Assembly (NCBI RefSeq): GCF_018343525.1
Contig: NZ_JAGYPH010000003.1
Location: 1,486 to 65,485 of the forward strand
Direction: 5' to 3'
Length of the DNA: 64,000 nucleotides
DNA from: Lederbergia citrea
GTDB lineage: Bacteria > Bacillota > Bacilli > Bacillales > Bacillaceae_C
Every line of letters starts with the position of its first letter. The first letter of the stretch is position 1. Both the position numbers and the translations under genes were made by a program. The notes below the pieces were generated by a model that made no database searches, was not told the DNA's origin, and worked only from the letters and a program-made list of their open reading frames with translations. Below are positions 26,505 to 34,384 of the stretch, one piece after another.

Positions 26505-27593
26505 TTAACTAAGGAGACCTATCAAAATAGGAATGACTAAAATAATGACAAAGAAAATCCAAGCTTGCGGTTTAGCCATATTGACCGTCCAACCGCTTCC
26601 GAATCTCTTTTCAACCCATATGGCAGGATCTGCACCGTTAAAGTAAAAAATGCCGAGCTTCCAATAACGATCTTCATCTCGATTAATCATTTCTCCATGT
26701 TTTCCGGTGATTGTTTTTATCCTGCTACCTCCTTGACCAGTAATAATCGATAATATCACTGCCGCCAAAACAATAACACCTGTAAGAATGAAGGACAACA
26801 TCGTTAATACTTGAACGTTGATTGGATAAAATAGCGATAATTGGATAAGTCCGAAAAGAATTATTAGTAAGGTTCCTGTCATTATTATGAAACCGGACCA
26901 CCTACGTCTAAATATGATATTTTGCATGATAGACTTTTCGGGGTTAGAGGCGTCAACTTGCTGGCGGCTTCGAGCAATCGTATAATTTATAAACATAAAT
27001 AATCCCAACATAAACAATTGCATAAGCGGCATGGCCAGGGCACTACGGTATGACTTTGTCGCCCATCTTGTAACTTCTCCGTTAAAATCAAACTGCATCG
27101 GCATTTTACTTGGAATGTACTGGTAATACATAATAGTCATCACAAATGTAATAGCTATAATTGCTAACGGAATGGCGAACCAACCGTATGAATACGTTAA
27201 TTTTTGATTCCGAAAATTAGTGTCGATAATGGAAGTCTCTGTTTTCGATAGGTGCCAATTGCTGGCAGCTTTTAAATCTTTCATCTTTTTATGAAATTGT
27301 AAATAGATCAAAAAGGAACCAACAATAAATAGAAAAAATGAACTGAGAAACAGGATCATCCACGTTTGTTCTTCCGGAAATTGGCCCGCGTACATGGAAG
27401 CTAATAGTAAGAAGGCTCCGAATATACTTGTTCTTAGAGCATATTTTTTCCGAAACCCTGCAAGCTCTGGACTCCCGAATATCTCTTCTGGAATAGATAC
27501 TCCAAAGCTTTCAGTTTTTCGCGTAATATACGGAGTTACTGCTGTAAAAATAACGGTCGGGACAAATAGCAATAAAATGATGATGTAAACCAT
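26505..27593 (-). CDS. DUF1648-domain membrane protein
   Basis: 362 aa, about eight membrane helices. The central segment YYQYIPSKMPMQFDFNGEVTRWATKSY is the DUF1648 hallmark and the C-terminal part (YFNGADPAIWVEKRFGSGWTVN) is the DUF5808-type ending. Such proteins often sit behind a YtrA-type GntR repressor, as here: the regulator gene ends 14 bp upstream. Related SdpI-like proteins act in toxin immunity, but no toxin gene is visible nearby, so function remains open. Confidence 0.88.
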   Translation of the reverse strand: MVYIIILLLFVPTVIFTAVTPYITRKTESFGVSIPEEIFGSPELAGFRKKYALRTSIFGAFLLLASMYAGQFPEEQTWMILFLSSFFLFIVGSFLIYLQFHKKMKDLKAASNWHLSKTETSIIDTNFRNQKLTYSYGWFAIPLAIIAITFVMTIMYYQYIPSKMPMQFDFNGEVTRWATKSYRSALAMPLMQLFMLGLFMFINYTIARSRQQVDASNPEKSIMQNIIFRRRWSGFIIMTGTLLIILFGLIQLSLFYPINVQVLTMLSFILTGVIVLAAVILSIITGQGGSRIKTITGKHGEMINRDEDRYWKLGIFYFNGADPAIWVEKRFGSGWTVNMAKPQAWIFFVIILVIPILIGLLS

Positions 27594-27607
27594 CGAAAAA
27601 TCCTCCT

Positions 27608-27988
27608 CTACTGTTTTATATCGGCGAAGATATCCTCACACAGCTTATAAAAATCCTTTTCATCCATTCCTCTACAAATTGCTTCGCTGATTATGGGTCT
27701 TAGCTGCTCTTTAATAGCGGATGTATAAGCTTCATCAATTTCCGGCATGCCATCCGGATGAATGACTACACCCTTCTGCCTGTGTATCAAAATAAAACCA
27801 TCTTGCTTCAAAATTTGGTAGGCTTTGTTAATTGTATGCATATTGACACCAAGATCGGCAGCCATTGCACGCACGGATGGCAATGCTTCACCGGGCTTTA
27901 GCTCTTTTGATGCGATACCTTCTATGATGTTATTTCGCAGCTGCAAATAAATCGGGACTTCTGATTGCAGATCAAGAGTAAGGATCAT
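27608..27988 (-). CDS. GntR-family regulator, YtrA type
   Basis: 126 aa: N-terminal winged helix (LQSEVPIYLQLRNNIIEGIA to INKAYQILKQDGFILIHRQKG, about 5-75) and a short helical dimerisation tail, as in the YtrA/YhcF subfamily that lacks a large effector domain. It forms an operon with the DUF1648 gene. A perfect inverted repeat overlapping its -10 box suggests autorepression. Confidence 0.93.
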   Translation of the reverse strand: MILTLDLQSEVPIYLQLRNNIIEGIASKELKPGEALPSVRAMAADLGVNMHTINKAYQILKQDGFILIHRQKGVVIHPDGMPEIDEAYTSAIKEQLRPIISEAICRGMDEKDFYKLCEDIFADIKQ

Positions 27989-28016
27989 TTTATCAACGAC
28001 CTTCCATTTAGTTGTT

Positions 28017-28037
28017 TGTTATACATATAATATAACA
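28017..28037. promoter_or_regulatory. Putative GntR operator
   Basis: TGTTATA (28017-28023), 7-nt spacer, TATAACA (28031-28037): a perfect inverted repeat covering the -10 element of the GntR promoter, 29 bp before the gene. The type and position fit YtrA-like autoregulation. Confidence 0.65.
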
Positions 28038-28055
28038 GTTGTTTTTTCTTTGCAA
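28027..28055 (-). promoter_or_regulatory. Promoter of the GntR-DUF1648 operon
   Basis: TTGCAA (28050-28055), 17-nt spacer, TATTAT (28027-28032) on the minus strand. The -35 overlaps the T-run of the upstream terminator. Confidence 0.7.
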
Positions 28056-28089
28056 TAAAAATGAGTGAACATTATTTCTTGTTCACTCA
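28053..28089 (-). terminator. Terminator after the DUF3967 gene
   Basis: Minus strand TGAGTGAAC, 10-nt loop, GTTCACTCA, then TTTTTATTG. Confidence 0.85.
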
Positions 28090-28098
28090 GGAAATGGA

Positions 28099-28596
28099 TT
28101 ATTTTTTCCCTGCCATAAGGGTTAATGGTCGTAAAAAGGCAATGCCTTTTCTTTTCTTTTTATTTCTTGAATCTTCCAAACGCTGAAATAATTGCTGGTC
28201 GCGTTCTCTCTCTTCAATTTTTTCTGCTAAACGTTCAACTTGTTTCACCAATGCTTCATTCATTTCCGTTAAGGAAGCCTGTTGTAATTCCAAGCCTTTT
28301 ATTTGCTCAATAAACTGACTAAGATCCTGGCTTTGTGTGGCAACAACTTTGCTTTTATGAGGTGTGGCCTCACTCGCCTCTTCGGCAGCTTGCTCAACCG
28401 TTATCCCATCTTTAGTAATCTTCTCTATCATTTGAGAGAGCAATGTAAGATCATCCTGCCGAAATATTCGACCGTTATTCGTCCCTCGTTCAAACCCATA
28501 GCCCCTCGCTTCTAAAATCGCTGCATATTTCCTGAGGGTGCTAACTCCAATTCCCAATGACTTTGCCGCTTCGGAAGAAAATATTTGTTGTTCCAC
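28099..28596 (-). CDS. MerR-like HTH / DUF3967 protein (intact copy)
   Basis: 165 aa. An N-terminal MerR-like helix-turn-helix (SSEAAKSLGIGVSTLRKYA, RGTNNGRIFRQDDL; residues 6-55) is followed by a coiled coil (about 85-145) ending in a basic tail, the layout of DUF3967 proteins often labelled plasmid/phage replication-like. GTG start at 28596 after GGGGGG. A truncated second copy lies at 29557-29835, part of the duplicated block described under findings. Function unknown; DNA binding is inferred. Confidence 0.85.
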   Translation of the reverse strand: MEQQIFSSEAAKSLGIGVSTLRKYAAILEARGYGFERGTNNGRIFRQDDLTLLSQMIEKITKDGITVEQAAEEASEATPHKSKVVATQSQDLSQFIEQIKGLELQQASLTEMNEALVKQVERLAEKIEERERDQQLFQRLEDSRNKKKRKGIAFLRPLTLMAGKK

Positions 28597-28733
28597 CGAA
28601 TCCCCCCCTGTTTAATGTTAGTAATACATTTCAACAGGGGCTCCTACATATCCTTTCACTAAACTTGTAGATTGGCAGGAGCTTTTGTCATTCAGCTTAT
28701 AAATTTTTCGAGTGGTTTTTCAGAGGATTCACT

Positions 28734-28872
28734 TCATTTGTGTAACATCGACAAAAACCAAACGGGATGATTTTGTTCATCAACTGCTATCCTACTAAAT
28801 GGGGCAATTGATTCATTATATAAAGAGCATAAAATTCATTAAAGTGGCAAATCTCGTCATTCACAACTTTCA
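28734..28872 (-). pseudogene. Ferritin-like gene remnant (copy 1)
   Basis: Compared with the intact gene at 29974-30384, this stretch keeps the 3' end (minus-strand codons for DEQNHPVWFLSMLHK and the stop at 28734) and part of helix 2 (NDEICHFNEFYALY), but the sequence between them is deleted and the 5' half is missing. Flanks on the 3' side (28597-28733) also match 29836-29973. Confidence 0.85.
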
Positions 28873-28913
28873 ACAAATACTGCCATGAGCAAATTCATTT
28901 ATTTTTTTAATGG

Positions 28914-29228
28914 TTAGCAAGAATCCGCCCGGGGATAACCACCATGTCCCATTTCGTAGCCAGGATATCCGCCGTGACCCATGCCGTAACCAGGATAACC
29001 GCCATGACCCATACCGTAGCCAGGATAACCACCGTGACCCATGCCGTAACCAGGATATCCGCCATGACCCATACCGTAGCCAGGATAACCGCCGTGACCC
29101 ATGCCGTAGCCGGGATAACCGCCGTGACCCATGCCGTAACCAGGATAACCGCCGTGACCCATGCCGTAACTAGGATAACCGCCGACACCCATACCGTAAC
29201 TAGGACCTCCAAAGAATTGTCTTTCCAT
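28914..29228 (-). CDS. Gly/Tyr/His tandem-repeat protein
   Basis: 104 aa. After MERQFFGGPSYGMGV come eight consecutive 10-residue units of the form GGYP-x-Y-x-MGH, then a short tail ending ADSC. Strong ribosome site AGGAGGAG 8 nt before the ATG. No signal peptide or membrane helix. Low-complexity Gly/Tyr-rich, His-containing repeats of this type are common among spore coat and exosporium proteins of Bacillus, which is a guess here. No sporulation promoter could be identified. It lies where the 5' half of the ferritin-like gene should be in copy 1 of the duplicated block. Confidence 0.78.
   Translation of the reverse strand: MERQFFGGPSYGMGVGGYPSYGMGHGGYPGYGMGHGGYPGYGMGHGGYPGYGMGHGGYPGYGMGHGGYPGYGMGHGGYPGYGMGHGGYPGYEMGHGGYPRADSC
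28940..29190. repeat. 30-bp tandem repeat array
   Basis: Eight units of 30 bp (plus-strand type unit: CCGTGACCCATGCCGTAACC + AGGATAACCG) differing at a few synonymous or near-synonymous positions. It encodes the decapeptide units of the gene above. Such arrays change unit number by slippage. Confidence 0.93.
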
Positions 29229-29337
29229 TTTTATATCTCCTCCTCAAATTGTTTCAAACCTAGTGTATGTGTCCATGTTCAAAGAGGAATAGGTATTTGC
29301 CTATTTACAGTTGGGATTTTTCAAAGTGCTTTTACTT

Positions 29338-29460
29338 ATAGTGAATTTAAGATTTCCTTTGTGTCGTTTTTCGGGCTATTAACGAGTGATGAAATTTGAT
29401 AGGATTCCATTTTTTCGGCTGAAAAAGGCATCTCAATCCATTCCAAATCAGCATAATTTT
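29338..29460 (-). pseudogene. SRAP gene remnant
   Basis: Bases 29338-29431 match the 3' end of the intact SRAP gene (30706-30800: GTGAATTTAAGATTTCC, CGTTTTTCGGGCTATTAACG), then jump directly to 29432-29460, which matches its 5' part near 31281-31310 (CTCAATCCATTCCAAATCAG). The middle of the gene is deleted. Confidence 0.85.
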
Positions 29461-29471
29461 CGAATGGACAC

Positions 29472-29571
29472 GTCAAATTTTGAAGGTATGTTGGGTCAAC
29501 TTACCTGAATTAAAAAAGGTATCGGTATCCCCTCCCCGAAACCTTTGTACCAAACACTACATATTAGCTTG
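29472..29571 (+). pseudogene. GNAT acetyltransferase gene remnant
   Basis: Matches about 90 bp of the intact plus-strand acetyltransferase gene near 32545-32636 (AAAAAAGGTATCGGTATCCC, CCGAAACCTTTGTACCA, ACACTACATATT-type block). Only this internal piece remains; it abuts the truncated DUF3967 copy. Confidence 0.82.
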
Positions 29572-29835
29572 TTTCACCAACTCCTCATTCATTTCTATTA
29601 AAGTGGTCTCTGCCGCCTCTTCTGGAGCTTGCTCAATAGTTATCCCATCTTTTGTAATTTTTTCTATCATCTGAGAGAGCAAAGTGAGATCATTCTGCCG
29701 AAATATTCGACTGTTATTCGTCCCCCGTTCAATTCCATAGCCCCTCGCTTCTAAAATCACTGCATATTTCCCAATGATGCTAACTCCAATTCCCAATGAC
29801 TTTGATGCTTCGGAAGAAAATATTTGTTGTCCCAC
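29557..29835 (-). pseudogene. Truncated DUF3967 gene (copy 2)
   Basis: 92-codon frame closely matching residues 1-75 of the intact copy (SSEASKSLGIGVS, RGTNNSRIF), then an internal deletion of about 30 residues and a fusion after EMNEELVKQ to antisense GNAT-remnant sequence, which supplies the last residues and the stop. The HTH has changes (STLRKYA became SIIGKYA) at a normally conserved helix. A GTG with ribosome site remains, so a short product is possible but is probably non-functional. Confidence 0.82.
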
Positions 29836-29973
29836 CGAATTCCTTCCTGTTTTATGTTAGTAATACATTTCAACAGGAGGCTATGCATGTCCTTTCATTA
29901 AACTTGTAGATTGAGGGGGACTTTTTGTCAATTAGCTTATCAAATTTTCGAGTGAAATTTCACAGGATTCACT

Positions 29974-30384
29974 TCATTTGTGCAACATCGACAAAAACCA
30001 AACAGCATGGTTTTGTTCATCAGCTGCTGCTCTGTTAAATCTTCGACGAATATAAGGGTGGATTGCTTGATCAGCGATTTCATGATAAAAATCAACAGTA
30101 TGCTGTTCATCCTCGAACGCAAATTCAAGACCAGCTTTATATTGATCAGGGCATTGCTCAGATATTTGGGGATGTGGCTGCTGATTCGTTATTAATGTAT
30201 ATATTGCGCAAAATTCATTAAAATGGCGAATCTCGTCATTCCGAATTTCATTGATGCGGTCTTTTTCTGTTTCTGTCGAAGACATGGTAATCAACTTCCC
30301 ATAGCAATTAATCGCACTATACTCTCCATTAATAGCTTTTGCTATCTTGTTTACCAGTGCCTTGTCTTGATGAAAATTATTCAA
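29974..30384 (-). CDS. Ferritin-like domain protein
   Basis: 136 aa four-helix protein with the expected di-iron ligands: Glu in NGEYSAINCYGK, ExxH in NDEIRHFNEF, Glu/His in FEDEQHTVDFYHEI and AADEQNHAVWF. The arrangement is that of short rubrerythrin/ferritin-like proteins of bacilli. TTG at 30384 is preferred as start (AGGAG 9 nt upstream); the ATG at 30393 touches that site. Role in iron or oxidative stress is inferred only. Its partial twin lies at 28734-28872. Confidence 0.85.
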   Translation of the reverse strand: MNNFHQDKALVNKIAKAINGEYSAINCYGKLITMSSTETEKDRINEIRNDEIRHFNEFCAIYTLITNQQPHPQISEQCPDQYKAGLEFAFEDEQHTVDFYHEIADQAIHPYIRRRFNRAAADEQNHAVWFLSMLHK

Positions 30385-30393
30385 TATGACCAT

Positions 30394-30705
30394 CTCCTAG
30401 ACGATGTTTTCAAACTTAGGCTATGCACTGGTAAAAATAGTGTGCCTAAGTAAAAGTGGAAGGGGATGTTAGTAAAACGTAAAAAAGCCGATTTCTCCCT
30501 TAGTGGATTAATCGGCTTTTTTGCTAATCTAACATGCTTTTGTAAAAAACTTGATTTCGAAATTGCTTATAATGTAGAGCTATATTCAACCTTTTTTCCC
30601 CTTCACTCTGGAGGAGTATTTGGCAATATCCTCCGGGACTCTTGTAATACTTTATTTAAAATATCAATACCTTTTAGAATATTACCAACTGGTTTAATTA
30701 TGTGC
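30394..30705. other. Gap between ferritin-like and SRAP genes
   Basis: 312 bp. Contains the terminator at 30480-30521. The minus strand of 30600-30700 carries a short open stretch reading KPVGNILKGIDILNKVLQES and ending TPPE, without a start, which looks like a gene tail. Bases 30394-30430 resemble 29235-29270 upstream of the tandem-repeat gene (TTTCAAAC-TAG-TATG blocks). Confidence 0.5.
30480..30521. terminator. Bidirectional terminator
   Basis: AAAAAAGCCGAT, 18-nt loop, ATCGGCTTTTTT. It would end transcripts from the SRAP/acetyltransferase genes on the minus strand. Confidence 0.85.
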
Positions 30706-31371
30706 TTATAATGAATTTAAAATTTCCTTTGTGTCGTTTTTCGGGCTATTAACGAGCGATGAAATTTGATAGGATTCCATTTTTCCGGCTGAAAAAGGCA
30801 TGAGTAAACTCTTTAAATAAGCCTCGTCATCAATTGAACGGTTAAGCCAGGCTACTTCCGCTTCCTTCGACAATATGACCGGCATTCTATCATGAATCCC
30901 ACTCACCACTGCATTTGCTTCTGTAGTAATAATCGTACAGGAATGGATGACTTCCTCATTTTGCTCCCAGCGATCCCATAATCCTGCGAAAGCGAAAGGT
31001 TCCTTGGATTTTAGTTGGAAGCGATATGGCTGTTTGTCTGCCCCAAGCTTTTTCCATTCATAAAATCCATCTGCTACGACTATGCATCTGCGACGTTTTA
31101 ATAGCTTTTTAAAGCTAGGCTTCTGATCGATGGTCTCAGCTCTAGCATTGATCATCTTATAACCAATTTTCGGATCCTTTGCCCATGACGGGACAAGCCC
31201 CCATTTCAGCATGCCAGCTCTATTTCCTGTTGAAGCATTAACAATCGCAAGAACGCTTTGACTTGGAGCAACATTATACCGCTCAATCCATTCCAAATCA
31301 GCAAAATGATCAAAGCCAAACCGCTCCGCCAAACTCTCCCCATTCGCAAACAAACTATATCGTCCACACAT
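30706..31371 (-). CDS. SRAP (YedK/HMCES-type) protein
   Basis: 221 aa. Residue 2 is the catalytic Cys (MCGRYSLF) that crosslinks abasic sites in ssDNA; NARAETI, ADGFYEWKK (catalytic Glu) and HDRMPVIL (catalytic His) are the other family motifs. It shields abasic sites in single-stranded DNA (known for YedK/HMCES). The start must be 31371 so that Cys is residue 2; the extra 20 codons upstream derive from a short palindromic repeat. A deleted second copy is at 29338-29460. Confidence 0.95.
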   Translation of the reverse strand: MCGRYSLFANGESLAERFGFDHFADLEWIERYNVAPSQSVLAIVNASTGNRAGMLKWGLVPSWAKDPKIGYKMINARAETIDQKPSFKKLLKRRRCIVVADGFYEWKKLGADKQPYRFQLKSKEPFAFAGLWDRWEQNEEVIHSCTIITTEANAVVSGIHDRMPVILSKEAEVAWLNRSIDDEAYLKSLLMPFSAGKMESYQISSLVNSPKNDTKEILNSL

Positions 31372-31390
31372 CCACATCAGCCCCTTTTTT

Positions 31391-31427
31391 CGGGTGGTGA
31401 CAGGCACCACCCGAATTTTGTCGAATA
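31391..31427. repeat. Short palindromic repeat, copy 1
   Basis: CGGGTGGTG-ACAGG-CACCACCCG (9-bp arms) followed by AATTTTGTCGAAT. Same element at 32947-32990 and 42802-42850. Confidence 0.88.
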
Positions 31428-31431
31428 ACAT

Positions 31432-32313
31432 TTAAAATTCTGCAGTAATTGGTAGTTTTATGGGTTGGTTAATGATTGATAGATCTCCCCGCAGCATTAG
31501 TTTTGCTTTTGATGTTGGTGCTTCGGGTTTCCAGTTGACGCTTTTAAATTGGTCAGGACAGAAATAGCACTGTATGTTTATGAACTGTTCTGGAATATGG
31601 CTCACTAGTTCTTCTAAAGCAGGAATTTCCTTTGCAATCACATCATACAGCCTACATGTTTCTTCATTTACCTCAAATATCATTATTGCTCCGAGTTCCT
31701 TAGAATAATACAAGTTTTTGTTGAAATATGAATGATACATATTTAAATAAAACGATGAATCATATGCGAGTGGCCAAAAGCGCCGCGATAGCGGTTGACG
31801 TTCTCCCATCAATGTTTGGATAAGCTTTAAGTCATCACGGGAGAAAAAATCCAACTTCTTTAGCGTTGATGTCTTTTTTTCATGAAAAATCCGAGCTGAA
31901 AAATAGCTTTGCTGTAATTCCCGAAAGCCAAAAGGTATGTATAGTTTCGGGTTATCTGTCATAAGCAGCATGCAATCATACTCTTCATCAATCGTTTCAA
32001 GCATCTTAGTAAAAAGTTGCTTCATCAATCCTTTCCTTCGGTAATCTGGGTGGGTCATCACAGACTGAATACCAGCTGCTTTAATTATTTTCCCTTCAAC
32101 AAGAAGAGGCATCGAAAACATAGATACGTTCGCAATGGCTTTTTCACCAGCAAAGTATGTATAGGGCTCATATGTCTCATTCCAAAATCCACAATCGTAA
32201 AAATCACGAAGTAAGCCCGGATCAATTTGGAACACTTCTTGAAATAATATATATAGTTGTTCACGGTCTTGTTTCACTTTCGAATATTTTCTTTTAAATT
32301 GAAGGAGGTTCAT
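31432..32313 (-). CDS. GNAT-family N-acetyltransferase (Eis-like)
   Basis: 293 aa. N-terminal GNAT fold with the acetyl-CoA loop in AGIQSVMTHPDYRRKGLMKQL (about residues 80-100), preceded by the MFSMPLLVEGKIIKAAGI strand, and a longer C-terminal domain as in Eis/YkwB-like proteins. Substrate unknown. AAGGGGAAA ribosome site before ATG. Separated from the SRAP gene by the palindromic repeat. Confidence 0.85.
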   Translation of the reverse strand: MNLLQFKRKYSKVKQDREQLYILFQEVFQIDPGLLRDFYDCGFWNETYEPYTYFAGEKAIANVSMFSMPLLVEGKIIKAAGIQSVMTHPDYRRKGLMKQLFTKMLETIDEEYDCMLLMTDNPKLYIPFGFRELQQSYFSARIFHEKKTSTLKKLDFFSRDDLKLIQTLMGERQPLSRRFWPLAYDSSFYLNMYHSYFNKNLYYSKELGAIMIFEVNEETCRLYDVIAKEIPALEELVSHIPEQFINIQCYFCPDQFKSVNWKPEAPTSKAKLMLRGDLSIINQPIKLPITAEF

Positions 32314-32416
32314 CTCAATTTTTCCCCTTTTTCGAATATTAAACCATATTAATCATTGACTTAAAAGAAAGTACTCATCTATCATATTGAGAAATGAAGT
32401 ATTGGGGTGGATGCGG

Positions 32417-32947
32417 ATGGCCGAAAACGTGAGATTAGTTGAACCTTCGATTGAATTTAAGGAAGCATACGTAGAGATGATTGCTGAGTGGATAGAAGCT
32501 GGGGAAAAAATGGTTCCATTTGTATTACGAATGGATACGGCTGATTTTGATGGTATGTTGACAGAACTTGCCGGATTTAAAAAAGGCATCGGTATCCCCG
32601 AAACCTTTGTACCACACACTACATATTGGCTTGCGGATGAAAATGACAGGATCGTTGGATGCATTAATATTCGTCACAATTTAAATGACAGATTGCTAAA
32701 AATCGGCGGTCATATCGGTTACGGAGTTAGACCGAGCGCACGCAGGAAGGGCTATGCTTCAGCAATGCTAAGACTAGCACTTGAAAAAGCAAAAGAAATG
32801 GAACTGAAAAAAGTACTAGTCACATGTAATAAAGATAATATCGCCTCAGCCAAAACCATTATCAACAATGGCGGGAACCTAGAATCGGAATATAAAGAAG
32901 AAAGCGGGAACATCGTCCAAAGATACTGGATTGACAATTACAAATAA
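32417..32947 (+). CDS. GNAT-family N-acetyltransferase
   Basis: About 176 aa single GNAT domain: HIGYGVRPSARRKGYASAML is the acetyl-CoA-binding motif (residues ~110-130), followed by KKVLVTCNKDNIASAKTIINNGG and a C-terminal QRYWID. The start at 32417 follows GGGGTGG with 6-nt spacing; TTG at 32387 is open but has no site. Divergent from the 31432 gene. A 90-bp piece of this gene is duplicated at 29472-29571. Confidence 0.9.
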   Translation: MAENVRLVEPSIEFKEAYVEMIAEWIEAGEKMVPFVLRMDTADFDGMLTELAGFKKGIGIPETFVPHTTYWLADENDRIVGCINIRHNLNDRLLKIGGHIGYGVRPSARRKGYASAMLRLALEKAKEMELKKVLVTCNKDNIASAKTIINNGGNLESEYKEESGNIVQRYWIDNYK

Positions 32948-32990
32948 AATTCGACATAAATCGGGTGGTGCCTGTCACCACCCGATTTAT
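32947..32990. repeat. Short palindromic repeat, copy 2
   Basis: AATTCGACATAAAT then CGGGTGGTG-CCTGT-CACCACCCG. It overlaps the last codon of the DUF2512 gene. Confidence 0.88.
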
Positions 32991-33334
32991 TTGCGGGCTC
33001 GGCCTGATTTGATGAGCCATAGGTGGACGAAGAATTCGATTACGGTTAATAGTGCTGCCGTAAGTATGGCTCCTCCAACGGTCACGTAGGCTCCGGGAAA
33101 AAAATAGCTAAGTATATAGATGAAGAAAGCCGAGATAACAAAATCTGTTGCAGTGCTGATCCAAAACGTACCTTTTTTCAAAATGGCTACTTCCATTAAA
33201 TAACCCGCTAATGATAATGTAACCCCGATAACAATCGGTTGATACACATGCGGATAATTAACATTTGTTAAGAAATTTGCAGCTATGATTAAAACAATGG
33301 GGGTAACAATGATTTTCATTATAAAATTTAACAA
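32987..33334 (-). CDS. DUF2512 (YndM-like) membrane protein
   Basis: About 115 aa, four membrane helices, polar C-terminus GRARK partly encoded by the flanking palindromic repeat. Matches the DUF2512/YndM type (NFIMKIIVTPIVLIIAANF..., GVTLSLAGYLMEVAILKKG). The start is TTG at 33334, about 10 nt after AAGGAGG; the ATG at 33364 would place that site inside the gene. Function unknown. Confidence 0.82.
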   Translation of the reverse strand: MLNFIMKIIVTPIVLIIAANFLTNVNYPHVYQPIVIGVTLSLAGYLMEVAILKKGTFWISTATDFVISAFFIYILSYFFPGAYVTVGGAILTAALLTVIEFFVHLWLIKSGRARK

Positions 33335-33423
33335 GTCAAAAAAGCCTCCTTCACAATTTGGCATTTGAAAGCCATATATGCAAAGGATGCCAATTTTGGA
33401 TGAAAATTATTCCGTGTGATAAT

Positions 33424-34263
33424 TCATCGTGAACTTTTTAACGTAACGACAACGATTTCCGGCCGATTGAAAATTCTATAAGGGACAAGGCTGTTCCCAA
33501 GTCCACGATTGACGATCATATTTGTGATACCTCTTTTATGATCGCCAGCTGTATAAGACGGAAACCATCCTTGACCAGGTGCGATTAGACCGCCGATTCC
33601 AGGGATGCGAACTTGGCCGCCATGCGCATGTCCAGTAAATACAACATCTACTTCGTTTTCGACATAAACATTAAACACTTCAGGTCGATGCGATAGCAAT
33701 AAAGTGTATGTTTGCTCTGGAATTTTAGACATCGCTGCGTCCAATGATTCGCCCACAACCACTATTGGATCTTCTATCGCGCGCATAAGCGGATCTTCAA
33801 TTCCAGCAATTGCTATCGTTTCTCCGTCTTGCTTTAACAGCTCAGTTTCATTGGCCAAAACATGGACACCTAAAGATTTCAAAGCCTCCGTAATTTCGCT
33901 TACTTGATTGACGGCAACTTCATGGTTCCCCGTTACGTAATAAACACTCGTGAATGTGACAAGCTGTTCAACCAGATCGAGACTATTATCAAGATCGTAA
34001 CGGTTGCTATCGATTAAATCACCGGTAACAAACACAAGATCAGGTTTAAGTTTTTTCACCTTTTCCACAAGACGAGACTGTTTTTCACCAAATGTAGCGT
34101 CATGTAAATCCGAAAGCTGTACGATTGTTAATCCGTCAAATGCTTTAGGGATACGATCTGATTTGATTTCGTATGTAGTCGTCTGCAGCCAATTATTATT
34201 TAAAAATAGAAAAATATAAATCACTGCAATGAATAGTATAAGTTTAAGTATTTTGCGTTTCAT
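33424..34263 (-). CDS. Calcineurin-like metallophosphoesterase
   Basis: 279 aa. One N-terminal membrane anchor (about 5-22), then the dimetal phosphoesterase motifs: QLSDLHD (D-x-H), VTGDLID (GD), YVTGNHEV (GNHE), LLSHRPE and FTGHAHGGQ (GHxH). It belongs to the YaeI/YkuE-type group thought to act on lipid phosphoesters at the membrane. The start is at 34263 with GAGAGGG upstream; the frame opens 60 codons further up through the terminator region. Confidence 0.93.
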   Translation of the reverse strand: MKRKILKLILFIAVIYIFLFLNNNWLQTTTYEIKSDRIPKAFDGLTIVQLSDLHDATFGEKQSRLVEKVKKLKPDLVFVTGDLIDSNRYDLDNSLDLVEQLVTFTSVYYVTGNHEVAVNQVSEITEALKSLGVHVLANETELLKQDGETIAIAGIEDPLMRAIEDPIVVVGESLDAAMSKIPEQTYTLLLSHRPEVFNVYVENEVDVVFTGHAHGGQVRIPGIGGLIAPGQGWFPSYTAGDHKRGITNMIVNRGLGNSLVPYRIFNRPEIVVVTLKSSR

Positions 34264-34342
34264 TATAATAAAATCCCTCTCGAATAAGTTAAATATATAA
34301 CTACTAAAATATATCATACCATTCCAAATAATATTCGAGAGG

Positions 34343-34380
34343 AAAAAATAACCCGGTCCTCTATCGAATGAGGACCGGTC
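34343..34380 (-). terminator. Terminator after the 94-aa gene
   Basis: Minus strand CCGGTCCTC, 8-nt loop, GAGGACCGG, then GTTATTTTTTCC. Confidence 0.85.
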
Positions 34381-34384
34381 CTGT

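Noticed and set aside
28940-29190. CRISPR-like array
   Set aside because: The units are contiguous 30-bp direct repeats without spacers and are in frame with a protein; no cas gene is near.
28907-29399. Further long frames (Val/Ala- and Thr-rich) on both strands over the tandem repeat
   Set aside because: The 30-bp period keeps several frames open at once. Only the 28914-29228 frame has a ribosome site directly before its start.
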